From assembly GCA_020721385.1 (NCBI GenBank), contig DYMW01000057.1, positions 1 to 5,917 of the forward strand: a stretch of DNA of 5,917 nucleotides, in the 5' to 3' direction. The translations under genes and the position numbers were made by a program. Source of the DNA: Sulfurovum sp. GTDB lineage: Bacteria > Campylobacterota > Campylobacteria > Campylobacterales > Sulfurovaceae. Position 1 is the stretch's first letter, and each line of letters starts with the position of its first letter. This document shows positions 1 through 5,512 of the stretch, piece after piece. The notes beneath the pieces were generated by a model. That model searched no databases and had not been told where the DNA came from. It saw only the letters and a program-made list of their open reading frames with translations.

Positions 1-15
1 ATTTCATAAACTATT

Positions 16-1197
16 TTAATTTGTAATAACCCTATGCCCTACAAATTTAGAATAGTTGTCTAAAATAAGTCCCCCTCTACGGAAACCTAAACCACACCCT
101 TCATAAGCATAAAAGACACCTGCTTGATAGGATTGATTGTTGCTGTCTTTTGGAAGTTCAACATACTCTTGGAAAATAGAAGGAAATTCCCCATATTCAC
201 CACTGGTCTCTTCGATAACTTTTTCATTTTCATCAACAATAATGGTATTGGCACCCTCTCGACCAAATATTTTTTTCTCTACTTGAGCAATGCCTTCTAA
301 TGGTTCAAAACTGGTCTCTAACAGCAATGGATGATTTGGATACAAGTCCCATAAAATCTTCATAAACGCTTTGGATTGAAACATCAAGGTATAGGCAGGA
401 TTTAAAATAATGGCTTTTTGATTTGCAATAATTTGCGTAAGCAACATCGCCAAATCACTCTCTTCAATGGCAATGTCTTCCCATGGAATCAGTTTAAACC
501 AATACTCATAGTTTTCACCCTTATAAAAGACACCCTCTTGGGCAGAAAACTCAACCTCATCGATATAGGCAAACTCGGTATTAAATCCTGCTTCATTGGC
601 AATCATTTGTAACAATTTAACCGTACTCTCTTCTTCTGTATTCCCTTTGACCGATGAAAAAAGAATCTTCCAACCATTATAATGGTTAGAAAAATCTTCA
701 ACATCATCATTGAGCATCACCAAACGTTTAAAGTTATCGCCCAATGCTTCATAAAGGTTGTTAAATTGACTGCTCTCATCCATACCATTGGCTTTAAGCA
801 TTGCCCATTGCAAAATAGAAGTTTCAAAAAGTGCTGTAGGGGTATCGGCATTGAACTCTATGAGTTTAATCGGTTTTCCATCAAGCCCACCAGCAAAATC
901 AAAACGACCATAAAGATGCCAATGAACATCATTTTCCCAACTTAATTTAATGGCATCAATCAAATTAAAAGGAATACCCAATTCATGGAACAACTCATTC
1001 TCTATAACATACTCTCCTGCTTCTGCATACATTTCATAAAGCTCATTAGCAGCTTCATAATAGGCATCGGCTTCATCAGGTGTCACTTCTATAATTTCAG
1101 AAGCAACATAGGGTGTACTGTTGTTATCGGTATGCCAATAGAACCCTATCTCTTCTAAAAACTTATTATCAGGTACGGTAATCGGTTTAAGTTTCAT
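16..1197 (-). CDS. Glutathionylspermidine synthase-like (YgiC/YjfC-type) ATP-grasp amide ligase
   Basis: A 393-residue protein matching the preATP-grasp/ATP-grasp family of the GspS synthetase domain. It is about the length of stand-alone E. coli YgiC and YjfC and has no N-terminal amidase domain. Family-like motifs are visible: YGRFDF (96-101), IEFNADTPT (113-121), FKLIPWE (234-240), a segment NPAYTLMFQSKAFMKILWDL (266-285) with its lysines, and KKIFGREGAN (308-317), the last resembling the ATP-binding part of GspS. The family makes an amide bond between a carboxylate, glycine of glutathione in true GspS, and an amine such as spermidine, using ATP in the cytoplasm. Stand-alone homologues have, as far as I recall, not shown GspS activity, and many Campylobacterota lack glutathione, so the real substrate is unknown. 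The start follows the upstream lipoprotein stop by 2 bases, with a weak GGTGG in that gene's end as ribosome site, so translation is probably coupled. Family call secure, reaction uncertain. Confidence 0.9.
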   Translation of the reverse strand: MKLKPITVPDNKFLEEIGFYWHTDNNSTPYVASEIIEVTPDEADAYYEAANELYEMYAEAGEYVIENELFHELGIPFNLIDAIKLSWENDVHWHLYGRFDFAGGLDGKPIKLIEFNADTPTALFETSILQWAMLKANGMDESSQFNNLYEALGDNFKRLVMLNDDVEDFSNHYNGWKILFSSVKGNTEEESTVKLLQMIANEAGFNTEFAYIDEVEFSAQEGVFYKGENYEYWFKLIPWEDIAIEESDLAMLLTQIIANQKAIILNPAYTLMFQSKAFMKILWDLYPNHPLLLETSFEPLEGIAQVEKKIFGREGANTIIVDENEKVIEETSGEYGEFPSIFQEYVELPKDSNNQSYQAGVFYAYEGCGLGFRRGGLILDNYSKFVGHRVITN

Positions 1198-1199
1198 AC

Positions 1200-1874
1200 T
1201 TAACCACCAAAACTTGATGAACGAGAAGAAGAGCTTGAACTACTACTCGTAGATGTTGTACTTTTTTGTCCAAAGAAACCAGATTTTTTAGCCGTACTAC
1301 TACTGCTTGGCGTTGCCCCTGGTCTGCTCATGCTTCCTGCTTGTCTGTTGGCAAAACTGCTGTTTGAACGCGAATAAGCTTGTGGCGATTTATAACTGGT
1401 TCGTCTGTTTTCTTGATAGTTTTGATTGTTTTGAAGCTTGTTCATCAACGCCGCCCCCAACATACCTGCAGCCGCTCCTGCTAGAAGCGTTCCTGCCAAG
1501 CCCATTCCACCTGAATCGGTTACTTCAGCGGGACTTTTCATAAGATTAGAGGTACCTGCATCAATTTTGGCTTCTTCCTCTTTAACCAATTTATCCACTT
1601 CTGCATCACTTAAAATTCGTTCTGTTCCATTGACGTCTCTTAAGATAACCCGTGTTTTAGCACTTGGAAACTCATCAACAATTTTATACTGCTTATTGGC
1701 ACTCTCTTCAATCGTAATGGAAGCACCCTCTTTTTGAATACTATCGGCAACACTTGGCTCTGCTGGTTTCTTCTCTTCTGGAGCTTCACCACAACCCTGC
1801 ATGGTTGCCAACACTAAAGCACCAATACTACCCACCATCGCATAATTTGAAATTTTTCTAATATGTTTGTTCAT
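1200..1874 (-). CDS. UPF0323 family lipoprotein with Ser-rich, Gly-Gly-ending tail
   Basis: A 224-residue predicted lipoprotein that I recognise as UPF0323, a family known mainly from Campylobacter and Helicobacter; function unknown. The N-terminus is basic (residues 1-7), followed by a hydrophobic stretch and a lipobox-like MQGC with Cys28 as the lipidation site. Gly29 after it gives no inner-membrane retention signal, so the outer membrane is likely. Residues 30-110 are charged and may form a small domain. Residues 121-142 are Gly/Ala-rich (GGMGLAGTLLAGAAAGMLG) like a glycine zipper that could insert in or lie on a membrane. Residues 146-224 are low complexity, Asn/Gln/Ser-rich, with eight consecutive serines (210-217) and a final FGG. 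The start is supported by AAGGAAT 7 bases upstream. It lies 64 bases after htpG and 2 bases before the ATP-grasp gene; the pairing resembles E. coli ygiB-ygiC, where a lipoprotein-like DUF1190 protein precedes the ligase. A joint role in modifying a cell-envelope molecule is inference. Confidence 0.88.
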   Translation of the reverse strand: MNKHIRKISNYAMVGSIGALVLATMQGCGEAPEEKKPAEPSVADSIQKEGASITIEESANKQYKIVDEFPSAKTRVILRDVNGTERILSDAEVDKLVKEEEAKIDAGTSNLMKSPAEVTDSGGMGLAGTLLAGAAAGMLGAALMNKLQNNQNYQENRRTSYKSPQAYSRSNSSFANRQAGSMSRPGATPSSSSTAKKSGFFGQKSTTSTSSSSSSSSRSSSFGG

Positions 1875-1881
1875 ACAATCG

Positions 1882-1888
1882 ATTCCTT
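1882..1888 (-). promoter_or_regulatory. Ribosome binding site of the UPF0323 gene
   Basis: On the minus strand the sequence AAGGAAT lies 7 bases before the ATG at 1874. It is a good Shine-Dalgarno match and fixes the start of the lipoprotein gene. Confidence 0.75.
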
Positions 1889-1910
1889 GATTTATTTTAT
1901 CTGTTTACAA

Positions 1911-1916
1911 ATTATA
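1911..1916 (-). promoter_or_regulatory. Putative -10 box for the UPF0323/ATP-grasp operon
   Basis: TATAAT on the minus strand in the 64-base gap after htpG, preceded by T-rich sequence and with no recognisable -35 hexamer, as is common in this phylum. Transcription would begin near 1904, giving a leader of about 30 bases that contains the AAGGAAT ribosome site. A 7-bp inverted repeat TGTTTAC/GTAAACA (1902-1908 and 1927-1933) brackets the box. The operon may also receive read-through from htpG, since I see no GC-rich hairpin terminator between them. Confidence 0.5.
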
Positions 1917-1938
1917 CTTTATAAAAGTAAACAAAAGA

Positions 1939-3801
1939 TTACAACGCTTGTGTTGCGATTTTAGCAATACGTAAAGCAAATGCCGATTTATCTTTAGGCT
2001 CTAACCCTTCTGATAACTTTGCCGAATCCAATAAAATCCATGCCATATCAGCAAAAGTTTCACTGTTTTCCAATTTATCAAGCTTTTTAATCATCTCATG
2101 ATCTGGATTGATTTCTAAAATCAGTGGTGTCTCTGGCATAGGTTGTCCCATTTGTGCAAACATATATGCCATACCTGCCATTGGGTCACTGGCATCTTTG
2201 ACCACACATGAAGGACTTGACGTTAATCTGGTGGTGGTCTTGACCTCTTTAATCTCTTCACCCAATACTTCTTTGATTTTATCGGTTAAAGATTTAAACT
2301 CTTTGCTTATCTCTTCTTTTTCCTCTGCTGTTTTAGAATCAGGAGCATCCATGGTGGTAATGTCTTTGAAACTCCACTCTTTGAATGCACCAATCATTGG
2401 TGTTACAATCTCATCTATCTCTTTGTCATCTAAAATAAGCACTTCAACTTCTGCTTTTTTATACGCTTCAAGTAGTGGTGAGTTTCTAAGTACTTTCTCA
2501 TTTTCGCCAACAATATAATAAATCTCTTTTTTCTCAGAGTTACCACGGCTAATATATTCATCTAACCCTATCATACCCTCTTGGGTTGAACTTTTATACC
2601 GTACAATTTCCAACAACAACTCTTTGTTAACATGGTCTTGGAAAATTCCCTCTTTGATTACTTTGTTGTACTGCTTTGTAAAGGCTGATGAATCATCTCC
2701 TTTAAGTTTTTTAATCGCTTGTAAAATCTTCTTGGTTGAGTTTTGTTTAATGTTTGCCAAAATTCTGTTCTCTTGAAGAATCTCACGACTGACGTTCAGT
2801 GGTAAATCTTCTGAATCAATAATCCCTTTTACAAATCGTAAATAGGTTGGTAACAACTCTTTGTCACTGTCCGTAATAAAGACACGTTTCACATAAAGTT
2901 TTACCCCACTTTGATAATCAGCTCGGTACATGTCCATTGGGGCTGTTTTAGGAATATAAAAAAGTGTTGTAAACTCTTGACCACCTTCGACTTTGTTATG
3001 TAAGTAGGTTAAGGGTTCATTATCTCCATGAGCAAATGATTTGTAAAACTCTACATAATCCTCTTTTTTAAGCTCTGTTTTTGACAATGTCCAAAGTGCT
3101 GTAGCAGCGTTGACCTGTTCAGATTTTTTAACCTTTTTGGTAACTTTGTCATCATCTTTCCCTGTGGTCTCATCTTCACTAAAGTGCATCATAATAGGGT
3201 AAGCAATGTGGTTAGAGTACTTTTTAACAATCTCTTCTACTCTCCATTTACTTAAAAACTCTTTTTCATCATCATTGAGTTTAATGTAAACAATGGTTCC
3301 ATGCTCTTCTTTGGTTACAGGCTTAATCTCAAACTCACCTGTTCCATCCGTGCTAAACATATAGGCTTGTTCTTCACCTGCTTTTTTAGTAATTACATCC
3401 ACTTTAGATGAAACCATAAAGACTGAATAAAATCCTACTCCAAATTGACCAATTAAGTTAGAATCTTTTTTTGCATCTCCTGTAAGACTCTCGACAAATG
3501 ACTTGGTTCCAGATTTGGCAATGGTTCCAAGGTTGTTCATTAAATCTTCTTCGTTCATCCCTAAACCATTATCGGCAATGGTTAATGTTCCATCCACTTC
3601 ATCTATATTAATATTGATTTTACCAACCCAGTTCTCTTCTTTAAACTTCTCATCGGTTAATTGTATATAATTAAATCTGTCTATTGCATCACTTGCATTG
3701 GAAACCAACTCTCGTATAAAAATCTCTTTATTTGAATAGAGTGAATGGGTCATTAGTTTTAAGAGTTGACCAATCTCTGTTTGAAACTGATGTTTAGCCA
3801 T
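1939..3801 (-). CDS. htpG: Molecular chaperone HtpG (bacterial Hsp90)
   Basis: A 620-residue HtpG, full length for the family. It is a cytoplasmic, homodimeric, ATP-dependent chaperone that helps fold or remodel client proteins under stress. The N-terminal GHKL ATPase domain shows RELVSNASDAIDR (30-42, with the catalytic Glu31 and Mg-binding Asn35), ADNGLGM (76-82, Asp77 binding adenine), a lid around residues 90-115, and IGQFGVGFYS (117-126). The middle domain holds LPLNVSREILQ (333-343) with the conserved Arg339 that contacts ATP phosphate. The C-terminal dimerisation region runs to the end and, as in bacteria, lacks MEEVD. An in-frame ATG 26 codons upstream exists, but this start is preferred: MAKHQFQTEIGQ is the family's usual beginning, AAAGGAA lies 8 bases upstream, and the promoter's -10 lies inside the longer version. 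The gene is transcribed divergently from the rlpA cluster, with its own sigma70 promoter and a HAIR-like operator upstream. Confidence 0.97.
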   Translation of the reverse strand: MAKHQFQTEIGQLLKLMTHSLYSNKEIFIRELVSNASDAIDRFNYIQLTDEKFKEENWVGKININIDEVDGTLTIADNGLGMNEEDLMNNLGTIAKSGTKSFVESLTGDAKKDSNLIGQFGVGFYSVFMVSSKVDVITKKAGEEQAYMFSTDGTGEFEIKPVTKEEHGTIVYIKLNDDEKEFLSKWRVEEIVKKYSNHIAYPIMMHFSEDETTGKDDDKVTKKVKKSEQVNAATALWTLSKTELKKEDYVEFYKSFAHGDNEPLTYLHNKVEGGQEFTTLFYIPKTAPMDMYRADYQSGVKLYVKRVFITDSDKELLPTYLRFVKGIIDSEDLPLNVSREILQENRILANIKQNSTKKILQAIKKLKGDDSSAFTKQYNKVIKEGIFQDHVNKELLLEIVRYKSSTQEGMIGLDEYISRGNSEKKEIYYIVGENEKVLRNSPLLEAYKKAEVEVLILDDKEIDEIVTPMIGAFKEWSFKDITTMDAPDSKTAEEKEEISKEFKSLTDKIKEVLGEEIKEVKTTTRLTSSPSCVVKDASDPMAGMAYMFAQMGQPMPETPLILEINPDHEMIKKLDKLENSETFADMAWILLDSAKLSEGLEPKDKSAFALRIAKIATQAL

Positions 3802-3809
3802 CGTGTTTG

Positions 3810-3816
3810 TTCCTTT
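3810..3816 (-). promoter_or_regulatory. Ribosome binding site that decides the htpG start
   Basis: AAAGGAA on the minus strand, 8 bases before the ATG at 3801. It supports the 620-residue HtpG over the version starting at 3879, which has no Shine-Dalgarno of comparable quality. Confidence 0.8.
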
Positions 3817-3837
3817 ATGTCTAAAATATTTTTGGGC

Positions 3838-3866
3838 ATTATAATATATTTTTGGTAAAGTTTCAA
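3838..3866 (-). promoter_or_regulatory. sigma70 promoter of htpG
   Basis: On the minus strand, TTGAAA (3861-3866) is separated by exactly 17 bases from TATAAT (3838-3843). Start of transcription is expected near 3831, giving a leader of about 30 bases that carries the ribosome site. The -35 is unusually good for this phylum. The preceding CTTGAAA also resembles a sigma32 -35, but the -10 is not sigma32-like, and Campylobacterota are known to lack RpoH. Confidence 0.75.
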
Positions 3867-3886
3867 GAATTTTAGTCAATTAGCTA

Positions 3887-3919
3887 AATATACTTTAGTC
3901 TATATTACTAAAGTATATT
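3887..3919. promoter_or_regulatory. HAIR-like HspR operator (perfect 13-bp inverted repeat)
   Basis: The arms AATATACTTTAGT (3887-3899) and ACTAAAGTATATT (3907-3919) are perfect reverse complements separated by 7 bases. The inner part, CTTTAGT-N7-ACTAAAG (3893-3913), has the same arm length and spacer as the HspR operator HAIR, CTTGAGT-N7-ACTCAAG, and differs only by one base in each arm, symmetrically. HspR is the heat-shock repressor of Campylobacter and Helicobacter. The site lies about 62-82 bases upstream of the predicted htpG transcription start and about 67 bases before the rlpA -10 box, so htpG control is the more natural reading. A hairpin terminator is unlikely here because no gene ends nearby. 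Another dimeric regulator remains possible. Confidence 0.6.
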
Positions 3920-3972
3920 CATTTTAAAATAAAACTTTGAATCTTTTTTAAATATTCTTTTTTTTAACATAG

Positions 3973-3985
3973 TTTTTACTATAAT
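3973..3985 (+). promoter_or_regulatory. Promoter (-10) of the first rlpA gene
   Basis: TTTTTA (3973-3978) followed by TATAAT (3980-3985), with T-rich upstream sequence instead of a -35 hexamer, the usual promoter pattern of Campylobacterota. Transcription would start near 3992. That excludes the in-frame ATGs at 3984 and 3987, which overlap or abut the box, and favours the ATG at 4020. Confidence 0.65.
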
Positions 3986-4019
3986 GATGTTTATATTTTT
4001 TTATGTGGGAATTAATTTT

Positions 4020-4730
4020 ATGAAGTTAAACTTTAACACTATTATAACACGAAGTGTTGGCTCCCTTCTCAGTGTCATTATTCTATCAACATCAGCCATT
4101 TCACAAGATGCAAATATCTTAGCCTATATTGACCGTGGTATTAAATACTATCCTAAATATGTTCAAAAGGGATTGGTCAAATATGGTAAAGCCAGTTGGT
4201 ATGGTAAACAATTTCATGGTAGAGCAACCTCTAATGGTGAACGATACAATATGTATGAGATGACAGCCGCACACAGAACGTATGCCATGAATACCATTTT
4301 AAAAGTGACCAATTTGGTGAATAAAAAATCGGTTAAAGTACGGGTCAATGACCGAGGTCCGTTCTATCATTCACGTTCCATTGACCTCTCTTATGGTGCT
4401 GCCAAAAAATTAGGTATGGTTGATAAAGGCGTTGAAAAGATTAAAATCGAAGTACTTTCTAGCCCGAAAAAGGCTCCTGTTTCTCTTGTAACATCGAAAT
4501 CATCGGTATCTAAAAAAAGTTATAATGTACAACTTGCCTCTTTTTCTAATGAAGAGAATGCACTGAACTTTAAAAAACAATATGCACAAAAAGAAAAAAA
4601 TATTGCCATTCTTTCAAAAGCCAAAAACAATAAAGAAGTCTATAAAGTTGTTCTACAATTTAACGATAAAGAGAGTGCTAGAAAATTTATACAATCAAAA
4701 AAATACAAAGGTTGTTTTTTAGTCTCCTAA
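4020..4730 (+). CDS. rlpA: RlpA-like septal lytic transglycosylase, DPBB plus SPOR (paralogue 1)
   Basis: A 236-residue exported protein of the RlpA family. Residues 1-28 form a signal peptide, cleaved probably after SAIS; there is no lipobox cysteine, so it should be soluble in the periplasm, unlike lipoprotein RlpA of E. coli. The double-psi beta-barrel spans about 53-147 with GKASWYG (56-62), FHGRATSNGE (65-74), YNMY, TAAH (82-85), NDRGPF (110-115) and IDLS (121-124). Glu74, His85 and Asp111 correspond to the residues needed for RlpA activity in Pseudomonas aeruginosa, where the enzyme cuts glycan strands lacking stem peptides. A Ser/Lys linker (148-166) leads to a C-terminal SPOR domain (167-236, YNVQLASF at its start), which binds denuded septal glycan; a role in daughter-cell separation is likely. 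The start is chosen because TGGGA lies 9 bases upstream and the earlier in-frame ATG falls in the promoter. Confidence 0.9.
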   Translation: MKLNFNTIITRSVGSLLSVIILSTSAISQDANILAYIDRGIKYYPKYVQKGLVKYGKASWYGKQFHGRATSNGERYNMYEMTAAHRTYAMNTILKVTNLVNKKSVKVRVNDRGPFYHSRSIDLSYGAAKKLGMVDKGVEKIKIEVLSSPKKAPVSLVTSKSSVSKKSYNVQLASFSNEENALNFKKQYAQKEKNIAILSKAKNNKEVYKVVLQFNDKESARKFIQSKKYKGCFLVS

Positions 4731-4732
4731 AG

Positions 4733-4748
4733 TTTTTTATTGTATAAT
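4733..4748 (+). promoter_or_regulatory. Promoter of the second rlpA gene, placed for a leaderless mRNA
   Basis: A T-run (4733-4739) and TATAAT (4743-4748) fill most of the 24-base gap after the first rlpA. The -10 ends 6 bases before the ATG at 4755, so the expected transcription start is the A of the start codon. No Shine-Dalgarno is present in the gap. Confidence 0.6.
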
Positions 4749-4754
4749 TAATTT

Positions 4755-5459
4755 ATGAAACTTATTCAAATAACCAACATTAAACTTATTTTTTTCTTAT
4801 TGTTAACCTTTTCTACCTACATTTATGCTAGTAATGATTTTGTAGAAATTGGTGTAGCAGGAGAATATCCAAAAGATTTTCATTTAAAACCGACTGCTTC
4901 TGGAGAATCTTACAATATGTATGCCCTCACAGCTGGGCATAGAAAACTTCCTTTTAACAGTATTGTAAAGATTACCAACCTCAAAAACAATCTATCTCTT
5001 AGTGTTCGAATTAACGACCGTCTATCCAATGATAATAAAGAAGATATTCAACTCTCCTATCAAGCAACACGTCAGCTAAAAATACCTGCCAACCATTTAA
5101 CGGCTGTTAAAATTGAACTCTTATATACCCAATCAAGTATCAAAGCACCCAAAAGTACTCAGCCAATTGCCTTAGAAATTGCTCCAAAGATTGCTCCAAA
5201 AGTTACGAAAGAGAGCAATCAAACGAATGAGACACTTTATTACAAAGTGCAAGTCGCCTCTTTTTATGATGAAAAAAATGCATTAGAGTTTCAAACCACA
5301 CATCATCTTGAAAGTGACAAAATTAGCATTATAAAAAGAGAAATAGTCGAAGAAAAGAGAACAATTTATAAAATAATCATGGAATTTAAATCATTAGAAA
5401 AAGCCCAAAACTTAGTAAACTCCAATAAATTTGCAGGTGCATATCTCTATCCAAACTAA
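4755..5459 (+). CDS. Divergent RlpA paralogue: degenerate DPBB plus SPOR (paralogue 2)
   Basis: A 234-residue protein with a signal peptide (1-25, cleaved near YIYA-S; no lipobox), a barrel domain (about 30-123), a linker with a repeated Ile-Ala-Pro-Lys pattern (131-155), and a SPOR domain (about 161-233, YKVQVASF). The barrel is clearly related to its neighbours through TASGE (47-51), YNMY (53-56), TAGH (59-62) and RINDR (85-89), so the three putative catalytic residues Glu51, His62 and Asp88 remain. However the GxxSWYG motif is replaced by GVAGEYP, FHG is lost, the GP after NDR is replaced by LS, and IDLS has become IQLS. The frame is open and the SPOR is intact, so it is not a pseudogene. 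It may be a glycan-binding or weakly active relative that still goes to the septum. No ribosome site precedes the start; the -10 is 6 bases upstream. It lies 24 bases after paralogue 1. Confidence 0.85.
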   Translation: MKLIQITNIKLIFFLLLTFSTYIYASNDFVEIGVAGEYPKDFHLKPTASGESYNMYALTAGHRKLPFNSIVKITNLKNNLSLSVRINDRLSNDNKEDIQLSYQATRQLKIPANHLTAVKIELLYTQSSIKAPKSTQPIALEIAPKIAPKVTKESNQTNETLYYKVQVASFYDEKNALEFQTTHHLESDKISIIKREIVEEKRTIYKIIMEFKSLEKAQNLVNSNKFAGAYLYPN

Positions 5460-5492
5460 TCTCAACGTCATATTTAATCTAAATATTTATAC

Positions 5493-5506
5493 TTTTTAAG
5501 TATAAT
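5493..5506 (+). promoter_or_regulatory. Promoter of the third rlpA gene, placed for a leaderless mRNA
   Basis: TTTTTA (5493-5498), two bases, then TATAAT (5501-5506); the box ends 6 bases before the ATG at 5513, the same geometry as the second rlpA. No Shine-Dalgarno is present. An 8-bp inverted repeat TTATACTT/AAGTATAA (5487-5494 and 5498-5505) overlaps the box. Confidence 0.6.
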
Positions 5507-5512
5507 AAATCC

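Larger units (their letters stand above)
3802..4019. other. Divergent intergenic regulatory region htpG / rlpA1
   Basis: This gene-free stretch holds, from left to right, the htpG leader with its ribosome site, the htpG promoter, a TTTAGTC half-site (3871-3877), the HAIR-like inverted repeat, a very T-rich run (about 3940-3977), and the rlpA1 -10 box with a leader of about 28 bases. I see no small gene or RNA structure beyond these. Confidence 0.75.

Noticed and set aside
418..945. Two plus-strand open frames (418-612 and 682-945) opposite the ATP-grasp gene
   Set aside because: They lie wholly antisense to a gene with clear family motifs, have no ribosome site that stands out, and encode no recognisable protein; they are shadows.
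1307..1737. Two overlapping plus-strand open frames opposite the UPF0323 gene
   Set aside because: They mirror the Ser/Ala/Gly-rich composition of the lipoprotein gene, overlap each other, and have no recognisable domain.
1875..1938. Intrinsic terminator between htpG and the lipoprotein gene
   Set aside because: The only inverted repeat there (TGTTTAC/GTAAACA) has an 18-base loop, a weak stem and no following T-run in the minus-strand direction.
2108..2518. Plus-strand 136-codon open frame inside htpG
   Set aside because: Antisense to the conserved HtpG C-terminal region; the Ser/Ile/Leu-rich product is typical of a complement shadow.
3802..3879. 26-residue N-terminal extension of HtpG
   Set aside because: It contains the -10 box of the htpG promoter, is not part of the family, and the ATG at 3801 has a good AAAGGAA site.
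3887..3919. The 13-bp inverted repeat as a bidirectional terminator
   Set aside because: No gene ends here, the stem is A/T-dominated and the site lies between two divergent promoters, so an operator is the better reading.
4755..5459. Second rlpA as a pseudogene
   Set aside because: The frame is open over the full length, with intact signal peptide, catalytic-residue equivalents and SPOR domain; divergence is confined to particular barrel motifs.
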